64,000 nucleotides of DNA. Origin: Streptomyces sp. AM 4-1-1 (GTDB lineage Bacteria; Actinomycetota; Actinomycetes; Streptomycetales; Streptomycetaceae). Position 1 is the stretch's first letter, and every line of letters begins with the position of its first letter. Location: NCBI RefSeq assembly GCF_029167625.1, contig NZ_CP119145.1, forward strand, positions 1,302,001 through 1,366,000. The letters are read 5' to 3'. Under the pieces are notes generated by a model. It did not search any database. It was not told where the DNA came from and saw nothing but the letters and a program-made list of their open reading frames with translations. Of this stretch, positions 43,638 through 51,711 are shown one piece after another. Made by a program: the position numbers and the translations under genes.

Positions 43638-43881
43638 GGTCCCGGGCGTGTTCGCGCGGGCGCTCCGGGGCTAGGCGTGGACACCGGGGGTATGCCCGGA
43701 TGCCGGGGTACGTGGCGGCGCCCGAAGCCACCCGCGCACAGGCGAGGCCACCCGCCCACAGGCCGGAGCCGCCCGCGCACGAACCGCGAGCACGCGGGCA
43801 CGGACCGGGACGACCCCTCGGTGGACACGCCCGCACGCCTACAGTGAAGGCCGGTCGAACGTCAGGAAGGGAGGTCCGGAC

Positions 43882-44841
43882 GTGGCGGACACCGGCCATG
43901 GCGCCCACGGCAGCGCCCCCGCCGACGGGCCGGGGGGCGGTCGGCCCGGCGGGCAGGTCGTGCACGGCTTCCCGCACCTCGACACCATCGGTTCGGCGAT
44001 CACCGCGCTGTACCGGCGGCTCTCCGCCGACGGCGTCCGCGGATACGCCCCGAGTCTGCTCCCCTCCGACGCCGCCTTCTCCGATCAGGACGATCTCCAT
44101 CTGGGCGCCCAGCGGGTGGCGCGTGAGCTGGTCCGTCATCTGCGGCTGCCGGACGCCCGGGTGATCGTCGGGTTCCGCGCGATGCGTCATGCGGCGAGCG
44201 TCGAACTGGCCGCCGGGCCCGAGTACTTCATAGAGCTCAACGAGCGGTTCCGCACCCACCGCAGGGACATCGGCGCCGCGCTCTCGCACGAGATCACCCA
44301 TGTGCTGCTGCACCGGCTTGACCTCGAACTCCCCGGAACCCGCGACAACGAGATCCTGACCGACACCGCGACGACCTATCTGGGTGCGGGCTGGCTGCTG
44401 CTCGACGCGTTCCGGGAGGACGCCGTCTCCAGCCAGAAGCTCGGCTATCTCACCCCGGAGGAGTTCGGATACGTCCTGGCCAAGCGGGCGTTCGCCTTCG
44501 ACGAGGACCCGTCGCCGTGGTTCACGAGCCCGCAGGCGTACACCGCGTACACGAAGGGGCGGGCGCGGGCCCTGCGCGACCTGCGGCAGCCGCCCCTCGC
44601 GGCGGCCGGCTGGGCGGGCCGGCGCCGCTACGCCAAGGACCGGCGCCACGCCCTGGACCACCCGGGCGCGGGCCGGGCACCCGATGTCGGATATGCCTTC
44701 GAGTCGGGCCGGGACGGTCCGGCCGGGCTGCGGGTCTCCTTCGACTGCCCGGTCTGCCATCAGCGGCTGCGGGCCCCGGTGCGCGGCAGGGTGCGGGTCC
44801 GGTGCGGGCTGTGCCGCACGGTGCTGGAGTGCGACACATGA
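43882..44841 (+). CDS. Putative zinc metallopeptidase (HExxH) with C-terminal zinc ribbon
   Basis: A 319-residue protein that I do not recognise as a named family. The centre has a zincin motif, ALSHEITHVLLHRLD (HExxH), followed about 20 residues later by NEILTDTATTYLGAG, whose Glu or Asp could be the third ligand. The C terminus has a four-Cys zinc ribbon: CPVCHQRLR then CGLCRTVLEC. No signal peptide or membrane helix is visible, so it is cytoplasmic. Zincin plus zinc ribbon resembles SprT-like or anti-sigma-processing designs only in general layout. The GTG start has a strong GGAGG seven bases upstream. The next gene encodes an ankyrin/HEAT protein 78 bases on. Confidence 0.75.
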   Translation: MADTGHGAHGSAPADGPGGGRPGGQVVHGFPHLDTIGSAITALYRRLSADGVRGYAPSLLPSDAAFSDQDDLHLGAQRVARELVRHLRLPDARVIVGFRAMRHAASVELAAGPEYFIELNERFRTHRRDIGAALSHEITHVLLHRLDLELPGTRDNEILTDTATTYLGAGWLLLDAFREDAVSSQKLGYLTPEEFGYVLAKRAFAFDEDPSPWFTSPQAYTAYTKGRARALRDLRQPPLAAAGWAGRRRYAKDRRHALDHPGAGRAPDVGYAFESGRDGPAGLRVSFDCPVCHQRLRAPVRGRVRVRCGLCRTVLECDT

Positions 44842-44919
44842 GGGGGCGGGACACCGGGGGTTCGGCCCGGGAGCGGGTACGCGTGCGGGTACGGGTGTCG
44901 GCGCCCGTAGGGTCGAAGC

Positions 44920-46179
44920 ATGACGAAAGAGCCGATCGCGGACGCGCGGAACCTGTTCGAGGCGTTGCACGACGGTGAGGACGCGGTGCTGCGGCTGCTG
45001 CGCGCCGGGGTGTCCCCGGAGTCGGTCGACGAGGACGGCACGACCGTCCTCTACCAGGCGTCGGTCGAGGGTCTGACCGGTGCGGTGCGGCTGTTGCTCG
45101 CGGCGGGCGCCGACCCGGACCGGGCGAGCGGGCCGGAGGCCGGGGACCTGCCCCTGTGCGGGGCGGCGTGCGGCGGCGGCGCCGAGGTCGTCGACGCGCT
45201 GCTCGCCGCCGGGGCGCGGCCGGATCTGCCGGAGCAGTTCGGTTTCACGGCGCTGCGCTGGGCGGTCGGTCTGGGGTACTCGCGGATCGTGGAGGCTCTG
45301 CTGTCCCATGGTGCGGACCCTGATCTGGCGGGCCCGGAGGGTGATCCTCCGCTGGTGCTCGCCGCTCGGCGGGGTTCGGTGCGCACGGTACGGGCGTTGC
45401 TGCGGCACGGGGCGGGTTCGCGGTCCGGCGCGCTGGCCGAGGCTCGGCGGACGCTCGCGGTCGATGTGGCGGAGGAGATGCGGCGCGGGCTGATCGAGAC
45501 GTACGGGGCCCACGAGGTGGTCGTGGACCGGGCGGTCGTCGACGGCGGGGTGACGGTCACGGTCGAACTCCTGCGGGGCGGGGAGCCGTTCGCCGGGCGG
45601 GACCAGCAGACGGGGCACGGGGCCGTCGCGACCGTGCTGGAGGGGGAGCTGGGCATCCGCGTGCCGGCTGAGGAGTTGGCGGTGCGGGCGTTGCGGGGCG
45701 GCGGTCCGGAGCTGGACGACTGGCACGAGCAGGTGTCCGCGCTGTGGTCGCGCGGCGATGAGGAAACGTTTCTGGCCGCGGCGGCCTGGTGCGCGGCCGG
45801 TGATCCTGCGCTGCGGGCGTTCGGCGCGGACGTGCTGGGGCGGCTCGGGTTCCGGGCGGACGAGCGGCCGTTCGCCGCGCGTGCGGTGCCGCTGCTGCGG
45901 GCGCTGGCGCGGGAGGCGGACGACCGGGAGCCGGTGAGGGCGGCGGTGACGGCGCTCGGCCACCACGGTGACCGGTCGGCCCTGCCGGAGATCCTGCGCC
46001 ACGCCGGGCATCCGGACCGGGGGGTGCGGTACGCGGTGGCGTCGGCGCTGTCCGGACTGGCCCCGGCCGACCGGGTGGACGGTGTCGCGGCACTCGTGGC
46101 GCTGAGCGGGGACACCGACGCGAGGGTGCGGGGCCGGGCCGCCACAGCGCTCACCGAACTGGGCGGGGGCGGGAGTTGA
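44920..46179 (+). CDS. Ankyrin-repeat and HEAT-repeat protein
   Basis: A 419-residue repeat protein. Residues 10-185 are four to five ankyrin repeats (DEDGTTVLYQASVEGLTGAVRLLLAAGADPD, with core motifs such as GFTALRWAVGLGYSRIVEALLSHGADPD seen in part). Residues 290-415 are HEAT/PBS-like helices (VRAAVTALGHHGDRSALPEIL and DARVRGRAATALTEL). Between lies a basic-poor alpha/beta segment (GHGAVATVLEGELGIRVP). Such proteins bind other proteins and have no activity of their own. It may act with the upstream zincin, with which it is probably co-transcribed. It starts at ATG 44920. Confidence 0.85.
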   Translation: MTKEPIADARNLFEALHDGEDAVLRLLRAGVSPESVDEDGTTVLYQASVEGLTGAVRLLLAAGADPDRASGPEAGDLPLCGAACGGGAEVVDALLAAGARPDLPEQFGFTALRWAVGLGYSRIVEALLSHGADPDLAGPEGDPPLVLAARRGSVRTVRALLRHGAGSRSGALAEARRTLAVDVAEEMRRGLIETYGAHEVVVDRAVVDGGVTVTVELLRGGEPFAGRDQQTGHGAVATVLEGELGIRVPAEELAVRALRGGGPELDDWHEQVSALWSRGDEETFLAAAAWCAAGDPALRAFGADVLGRLGFRADERPFAARAVPLLRALAREADDREPVRAAVTALGHHGDRSALPEILRHAGHPDRGVRYAVASALSGLAPADRVDGVAALVALSGDTDARVRGRAATALTELGGGGS

Positions 46180-46219
46180 GCGGGATGCGCGGCGCGGGCC
46201 GGGAAGGTACGGGGGCTGG

Positions 46220-47242
46220 TTATCGGGCGGTCGAGGAGGCGCTGAGCTCCCGGGCGCGTTCGTAGGTGCTCCGTGCGGTGGCGTTGCGGAGGTGGGGGCG
46301 GAGCCGGGACTTCATCACGGTCACGCGTTCGTCGGCCCGGCCTGACTGGATCAGCGGGTAGTCGTCGAGTACGCGGTCCCAGGTCGCGCAGGCGGCTTCC
46401 AGGTGGCCGACTTCCAGCTGGCGTTCGGCGAGGAGGGAGTCGTAGCGGACGCGGGTCCTGCGGTAGACGCCGTGGCGCAGGCGCGAGGATTCCTGGAGGT
46501 TCCTGACGGAACCGGCCACGTCGCCGAGGCCGTGTTGGACCTGGGCCACGTGATAGGCGAGGGAGGAGGTGTCGTAGCTCCCGAACGCCTTGGCACGGGA
46601 CTCGGCCTGTTCCATGGCGGCTTCGGCCTCGCTGATGAGCCGCAGCGCGTTGCGGCGGTCCCCGCTCACGGCGTAGGAGTGGGCCTGCTGGCCGGCGAGG
46701 AAGGCGCGCATGCGGGGGCCGGCGGCCGGGGAGGCCGCTGCGGCGGCGTCCGCGAGGCGCAGGGCCTGTGTGCCGTGGCCGAGGTCGACCGCTTGCAGGC
46801 TCATGCCGCGCAGGGTGGTGCAGTAGGTGAGGTGGTCACCGGCGGCTCCGGCCATTTCCAGGGCCTTGGTGCAGTAGCGCTGAGCGAGCCCGTGCAGGCC
46901 CTCGTCGACGGCCATGTAGCCGGTGAGGTACAGCAGGTCGGCGGTTGCTGACAGCATGCTCTTGCGGACGTCGTCGGGGGCGTCGGCGCGCAGATGCGGT
47001 GCCACCGTGTTCACGAGGAAGGCCGCCGCCATCGGGCGTGCGTGGCGTCCACCGAACATGTCGTCCAGCTCCGACAGTTTCTCGGTCATGGCGGTGACGG
47101 CATCGACCTCGGCGAATCCGATCCGGTTGCTCCTGCCCGTCTGCACGTCCTCCAGGCGGCGCACGGTGTCCTGCCAGGCGGGAATGGTCAGCGCGACGCT
47201 GAACAGGGCGGAACCGAGTACGCCCCGCCGTGACGGGTCCAT
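46220..47242 (-). CDS. TPR-like regulator C-terminal region, lacking the usual HTH
   Basis: A 340-residue protein starting MDPSRRGVLGSALFSVALTIPAW. It resembles the C-terminal sensory half of the many streptomycete XRE-type regulators, which have TPR-like helices (ALRLADAAAAASPAAG, ALRLISEAEAAMEQAESRA, VAGSVRNLQESSRL). Those proteins usually start with an HTH domain. Here the upstream sequence on the minus strand has an overlapping reading frame (47396 downward; ...GWDARFVRAVEGLIEL) that looks like the missing linker but is in another frame. So the gene may be a truncated or frameshifted remnant, or the protein may work without DNA binding. Confidence 0.6.
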   Translation of the reverse strand: MDPSRRGVLGSALFSVALTIPAWQDTVRRLEDVQTGRSNRIGFAEVDAVTAMTEKLSELDDMFGGRHARPMAAAFLVNTVAPHLRADAPDDVRKSMLSATADLLYLTGYMAVDEGLHGLAQRYCTKALEMAGAAGDHLTYCTTLRGMSLQAVDLGHGTQALRLADAAAAASPAAGPRMRAFLAGQQAHSYAVSGDRRNALRLISEAEAAMEQAESRAKAFGSYDTSSLAYHVAQVQHGLGDVAGSVRNLQESSRLRHGVYRRTRVRYDSLLAERQLEVGHLEAACATWDRVLDDYPLIQSGRADERVTVMKSRLRPHLRNATARSTYERARELSASSTAR

Positions 47243-47666
47243 GTCCTGCCTCCCCCAGCTCGATCAGTCCTTCCACCGCCCTGACGAACCGGGCGTCCCA
47301 GCCCGCTTCACCGGGCAGGCCGGTGAGCCCGTGTTCGGCTGACACTCGGCCACCCTGCGGACCTTCCCCGTACTGGCAGGCTTGCAAGGATTTCAAGTCG
47401 TGGGATCGCTTCCACCGTACCGCTGGGTGTGATCGCGTGGTTGCGTAGTGCGCACACGGAGCAGGGGCCTTCGCTCGCGGAGTGCGGCAGTGGTCCGCGG
47501 CTGATCGCCGGCCTCACCGATGGAGCGTGGGGCCGGCACTGTCCGAAAGCCCCTTCCCGGGAAGGCGGTAAGGCCCCGGGACCGTCGTCATCGGGGACGT
47601 ACCAAAGGGCGATACGCACGGAAAAGAGGGGGCGCCCCCGCCCTCCGGCCGAGACGCCCCCTCCCC
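47243..47666. other. Upstream region of the regulator-like gene; no complete gene
   Basis: The part next to the regulator (47243-47396) contains the out-of-frame linker-like peptide noted for that gene. From 47400 to 47666 I see no supported gene. The region is between genes on the same strand (helicase stop at 47702 is upstream of the regulator in transcription order), so it should contain the regulator's promoter. Confidence 0.45.
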
Positions 47667-47693
47667 GGCCCGCGCGGCACTCCCGCGCGGGCC
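47667..47693. terminator. Hairpin after the DEAD-box helicase gene
   Basis: GGCCCGCGCGG (47667-47677) pairs perfectly with CCGCGCGGGCC (47683-47693) around CACTC, starting eight bases after the helicase stop (minus strand). Confidence 0.8.
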
Positions 47694-47701
47694 GCGCCGA
47701 A

Positions 47702-49420
47702 CTAGGCGGCCCTGCGGCCGCCCTCGGCGCCACCACGTGCGCCACCGCCGGCCGTTCCACGGCCGCGTGCGGGGGCGCCGCCGCGTCCGGAACCGCCGGA
47801 CCGGCCGCCGCCACCGGCTCCGCGTGCCTCGCCACGGCCGGCACCCGCACCGCGTGCCTCGCCGCCGCCACGGCCCGCCCCGCCGGCGCCCCGGGCCGGA
47901 GCGCCGCCGCGTGTCTCGCCGCCGGCGCCCTGGGAGGCGCCACCACGGCGGCCGCGGGCGCGGCTGCCCGGACGGGAGGACCCGGCCGCACCGCCCGCAC
48001 CCGAACCGCCCGCGCGCGGGCGGGCCTTCGGCTGCGTCGGCTGCGGGACCTCTATGATCACGGCCACTCCGGACGGCTCACGGGCCCCGGTGATCCGGGC
48101 CAGTTCCTCGTCGCTGGAGGAGACCCGGGTGGTGCGCGGGGCGATACCCGCGTCCGCCATCAGCCGGGTCATGTCCCGCTTCTCCTCGGGCAGCACCAGC
48201 GTGACCACGCTGCCGGACTCCCCCGCGCGGGCGGTGCGCCCGCCCCGGTGCAGATAGTCCTTGTGGTCGGTGGGCGGGTCCACGTTGACGACCAGGTCGA
48301 GGTCGTCGACGTGGATGCCCCGGGCCGCCACGTTCGTCGCGACCAGTGCGGTGACCTCACCGGTCTTGAACTGGTCGAGGGTCCTGTTGCGCTGCGGCTG
48401 GGACCGGCCGCCGTGCAGGGCCGCGGCCCGTACCCCGCTGGCCAGCAGCCGCTTGGCGAAGCGGTCGGCGGCCCGCTTGGTGTCCACGAACATGATCACG
48501 CGGCCCTCACGGGCGGCGATCCGGGTCGCGACGGCCTTCTTGTCGGTCTCGTCCGCGACATGCAGCACGTGGTGCTCCATGGTCGTCACCGCGCCCGCCG
48601 ACGGGTCGACGGAGTGCACCACGGGGTCGGTCAGGAACATCTTGACCAGCCGGTCGATGTTCTTGTCCAGGGTCGCCGAGAACAGCATCCGCTGTCCGTC
48701 CGGCTCGACCTGCTTGAGCAGCGCGACGACCTGCGGCATGAAGCCCATGTCGGCCATCTGGTCGGCCTCGTCGAGGACGGTGATCGCGACCTGGTCGAGA
48801 CGGCAGTCGCCGCGCTCGATGAGGTCCTTGAGCCGGCCGGGGGTCGCCACGAGGACTTCGGCGCCGCGGCGCAGCGTGGCGGACTGCTTGGTGATCGACA
48901 TTCCGCCGACGACCGTCGCGAGCCGCAGGTTCACGGAGGTCGCGTACGGGGTGAGGGCGTCGGTGACCTGCTGGGCCAGCTCACGGGTCGGTACGAGCAC
49001 CATCACGAGCGGTGCGCGCGGTTCGGCGCGGCGCCCGGCGGTGCGCGCGAGGAGCGCGAGTCCGAAGGCGAGTGTCTTGCCGGAGCCGGTGCGGCCGCGG
49101 CCGAGGATGTCCCGGCCCGCCAGCGAGTTCGGCAGGGTGGCGCCCTGGATCGGGAAGGGGTCGGTGACGCCCTGAGCGGCAAGGGTCTTCAGCAGGGCGG
49201 CGGGCATGTCCAGCTCGGCGAACGCCTCGACGGCGGGCAGTGCGGGGGTCGTGGTCTCGGGCAGGGCGAACTCACCCTGCGGCGGCGTGGCCTTGCGGCG
49301 GGGTGACGCCTTGCCGGTTCCCTTGCCGGAACCCTTTGCGGTTGCCTTCGCCTGGTCCGTGGTGCGCCCCCTCGGCGGGCGGCTGCGGACGGGTCGGTCC
49401 TGGCGTTCGGAGCGGGTCAT
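47702..49420 (-). CDS. DEAD-box RNA helicase (RhlE-like) with Gly/Arg-rich tail
   Basis: A 572-residue DEAD-box helicase: Q-motif region GVTDPFPIQGATLPNSLAGRD, Walker A GRTGSGKT, PTRELAQQV (Ia), TPGRL (Ib), DEAD in VLDEADQMADMGF, SAT (III), ARGIHVDDLDLVVNVD (V) and HRGGRTARAG (VI). A basic N-terminal extension (KATAKGSGKGTGKASPRRK) and a C-terminal tail of about 110 residues rich in Gly, Arg and Ala (RGG-like) give non-specific RNA affinity. It unwinds short RNA duplexes, likely in cold adaptation or ribosome assembly. It lies 142 bases downstream of the cold-shock gene on the same strand, a fitting pair. The ATG has GGAGGG ten bases upstream. Confidence 0.93.
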   Translation of the reverse strand: MTRSERQDRPVRSRPPRGRTTDQAKATAKGSGKGTGKASPRRKATPPQGEFALPETTTPALPAVEAFAELDMPAALLKTLAAQGVTDPFPIQGATLPNSLAGRDILGRGRTGSGKTLAFGLALLARTAGRRAEPRAPLVMVLVPTRELAQQVTDALTPYATSVNLRLATVVGGMSITKQSATLRRGAEVLVATPGRLKDLIERGDCRLDQVAITVLDEADQMADMGFMPQVVALLKQVEPDGQRMLFSATLDKNIDRLVKMFLTDPVVHSVDPSAGAVTTMEHHVLHVADETDKKAVATRIAAREGRVIMFVDTKRAADRFAKRLLASGVRAAALHGGRSQPQRNRTLDQFKTGEVTALVATNVAARGIHVDDLDLVVNVDPPTDHKDYLHRGGRTARAGESGSVVTLVLPEEKRDMTRLMADAGIAPRTTRVSSSDEELARITGAREPSGVAVIIEVPQPTQPKARPRAGGSGAGGAAGSSRPGSRARGRRGGASQGAGGETRGGAPARGAGGAGRGGGEARGAGAGRGEARGAGGGGRSGGSGRGGAPARGRGTAGGGARGGAEGGRRAA

Positions 49421-49562
49421 ACGGAATTGCCCTCCTGGGGATTCCTGGGTGCTTCCTGGGGTACTTCCGGGTGTTTTCCCGGGCGCTTCCCGGGACAGCA
49501 CAAACCGGGACCCGCACCGTGAAGGTGCGAGCCCCGGCTGCGAGGTACGCGTCCGGCGGCGA

Positions 49563-49766
49563 TCAGGCCGGGACGATGTTCTCCGCCTGCGGGCCCTTCT
49601 GGCCCTGCGTGACGTCGAAGGAGACCTTCTGGCCCTCCTGGAGCTCACGGAAGCCCTGGGTGGCGATGTTCGAGTAGTGGGCGAAGACGTCGGCGCCGCC
49701 GCCGTCCTGCTCGATGAAGCCGAAGCCCTTTTCCGAGTTGAACCACTTCACGGTTCCAGTAGCCAT
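49563..49766 (-). CDS. Cold-shock protein
   Basis: A 67-residue CspA-family OB-fold protein: [27 protein letters not shown] carries RNP1 (KGFGFI) and RNP2 (VFAH) motifs. It binds single-stranded RNA and melts structure. The ATG has AGGAGAA upstream, in line with high expression. The long leader contains hairpins and the next gene is an RNA helicase. Streptomycetes have several csp copies, so I give no numbered symbol. Confidence 0.97.
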   Translation of the reverse strand: MATGTVKWFNSEKGFGFIEQDGGGADVFAHYSNIATQGFRELQEGQKVSFDVTQGQKGPQAENIVPA

Positions 49767-50116
49767 GTCATTCTCCTAAACAGGTGCAGTGCCGGAAATC
49801 CGCACTTCACGAATTCCAAGTCGCCGCATTGAGCCCCATCCGGAGAAGCCGGAAAACAATAAAGCGCCTGATGGAAGCATCCCCGTCAGGCGCACATAAA
49901 GTTCATGGGTACCAAAACTGCAACTCGACTACCGTAGCACGTTCCGTGGAGCGGTGGAAGGACCGGCCGGTCCTTCGGCCGGGGCGGCGCCGGAAATCCT
50001 TGCGGAATCCCCGTGAACACCGGGCTGCGGGACCGTGCGGACTCATGGCATTCGGGTGACGGGCGGGGGCTGCCCGAGGGGTCCCCGGTCGGTTCTGCGG
50101 GTTCCGTGGGCACACG
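49767..50116 (-). promoter_or_regulatory. Long 5' leader and promoter region of the cold-shock gene
   Basis: The leader on the minus strand contains a hairpin GCGCCTGA(C)GG/CC(A)TCAGGCGC (49864-49874 with 49883-49893, one G-T pair) and a smaller CCGG...CCGG one nearer the ATG. Long structured leaders are typical of csp genes, where RNA folding sets temperature response. A weak promoter candidate TTGCAG-17-TTTATG lies just upstream of the hairpin. Beyond about 49950 I see no gene. Confidence 0.45.
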
Positions 50117-50205
50117 CCGGCCCGGCCGGGGGAACGGTCCCCCGGCCGGGCCGGGACGCGCCACGGCGCCTGCCGGTTCGTCCGGTCGGGGACGGGCAGG
50201 CGCCG
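50117..50205. terminator. Double hairpin after gltBD
   Basis: Two perfect inverted repeats in a row: a 17-bp stem with a four-base loop (50117-50133 with 50138-50154; CCGGCCCGGCCGGGGGA) and an 11-bp stem (50164-50174 with 50195-50205; CGGCGCCTGCC). They follow the gltD stop by 45 bases on the minus strand and so probably end the gltBD transcript in tandem. Confidence 0.8.
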
Positions 50206-50250
50206 CGTTCAGTTCCGTACGCCGTTGTACGGGACGTCTGTGGGTGTTGC

Positions 50251-51711
50251 TCAGACCATGAGAGCACGGTCGGTCGGACGGACCGGAGCCGGGAGGGCAC
50301 TTACGCCGGTCAGGAAGCGGTCCACGCCCCGCGCCGCGGAGCGGCCCTCGGCGATGGCCCACACGATCAGGGACTGGCCCCGGCCCGCGTCACCGGCGAC
50401 GAAGACGCCTTCGACGTCGGTCGCGTAGTCGGCGTCACGGGCGATGTTGCCGCGTTCGTCGAGTCCGAGGCCGAACTGCTCGACCAGGCCGTTGGACCGG
50501 TCGGTGCCGGTGAAGCCCATCGCGAGGGTGACCAGCTGCGCCGGGATCTTCCGCTCGGTGCCGGGCTTCTGCTCCAGCCTGCCGTCCTTGAACTCCACCT
50601 CGGCGAGGTGGAGGTACTGGACGTTGCCGTGCTCGTCGCCCTCGAAGTGGGTGGTCGAGACGGAGTAGACCCGCTCGCCGCCCTCCTCGTGCGCGGAGGT
50701 GACCTTGTAGAGCATCGGGAACGTCGGCCAGGGCTGGCCCGCGTTCCGCTCCTCGCCGGGCCTGGGCATGATCTCCAGCTGGGTGACGGAGGCCGCGCCC
50801 TGCCGGTGGGCGGTGCCGACGCAGTCGGCTCCGGTGTCGCCGCCGCCGATGACGACGACGTGCTTGCCCTCGGCGCTGATCGGGGAGACCGTCAGGTCGC
50901 CCTCGCGCACCTTGTTGGCGAGCGGCAGGTACTCCATCGCGAAGTGCACGCCGTTGAGTTCACGGCCCGGGACGGGCAGGTCCCGGGAGACGGTGGCCCC
51001 GGCCGCGATGACGACCGCGTCGTACCGGCGGCGGAGCTTCGCCGCGTCGATGTCGCGGCCGATCTCCGTCTCGGTGCGGAACTTGGTGCCCTCCGCGCGC
51101 ATCTGCTCGATGCGGCGGTTGATGTGCGACTTCTCCATCTTGAACGCGGGGATGCCGTACCGGAGGAGCCCGCCGATGCGGTCCGCCCGTTCGTAGACGA
51201 CGACCGTGTGACCGGCCCGGGTCAGCTGCTGGGCGGCGGCCAGGCCCGCGGGTCCCGATCCGACGACGGCGACGGTCTTGCCGGACAGCCGCTCGGGCGG
51301 CTGCGGGGTGACGTCGCCCCGGTCCCACGCCTGGTCGATGATGGAGACTTCGACGTTCTTGATGGTGACGGCGGGCTGGTTGATGCCGAGGACGCACGCC
51401 GACTCGCAGGGGGCCGGGCAGAGCCGACCGGTGAACTCCGGGAAGTTGTTCGTGGCGTGCAGCCGCTCGCTGGCGGCCGTCCAGTCCTCGCGGTAGGCGT
51501 AGTCGTTCCACTCGGGGATGAGGTTCCCCAGCGGGCAGCCGTTGTGGCAGAACGGGATGCCGCAGTCCATGCAGCGGCCGGCCTGCTTGCTGATGATCGG
51601 GAGCAGCGAGCCCGGGACGTAGACCTCGTTCCAGTCCTTGACGCGCTCGGCCACGGGGCGGGTCCGTGCGACCTCGCGTCCGGTGGTCAGGAAGCCCTTG
51701 GGGTCAGCCAT
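50251..51711 (-). CDS. gltD: Glutamate synthase, small (beta) subunit
   Basis: A 486-residue NADPH-dependent flavoprotein subunit. N-terminal Cys sets for Fe-S clusters are visible ([17 protein letters not shown] and CPAPCESAC). Next comes FAD-binding [17 protein letters not shown] and NADPH-binding [16 protein letters not shown]; the C terminus has [21 protein letters not shown]. It passes electrons from NADPH to the large subunit, which makes glutamate from glutamine and 2-oxoglutarate. Its ATG lies within the last codons of gltB (8-base overlap), so the two are translationally coupled. Confidence 0.97.
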   Translation of the reverse strand: MADPKGFLTTGREVARTRPVAERVKDWNEVYVPGSLLPIISKQAGRCMDCGIPFCHNGCPLGNLIPEWNDYAYREDWTAASERLHATNNFPEFTGRLCPAPCESACVLGINQPAVTIKNVEVSIIDQAWDRGDVTPQPPERLSGKTVAVVGSGPAGLAAAQQLTRAGHTVVVYERADRIGGLLRYGIPAFKMEKSHINRRIEQMRAEGTKFRTETEIGRDIDAAKLRRRYDAVVIAAGATVSRDLPVPGRELNGVHFAMEYLPLANKVREGDLTVSPISAEGKHVVVIGGGDTGADCVGTAHRQGAASVTQLEIMPRPGEERNAGQPWPTFPMLYKVTSAHEEGGERVYSVSTTHFEGDEHGNVQYLHLAEVEFKDGRLEQKPGTERKIPAQLVTLAMGFTGTDRSNGLVEQFGLGLDERGNIARDADYATDVEGVFVAGDAGRGQSLIVWAIAEGRSAARGVDRFLTGVSALPAPVRPTDRALMV

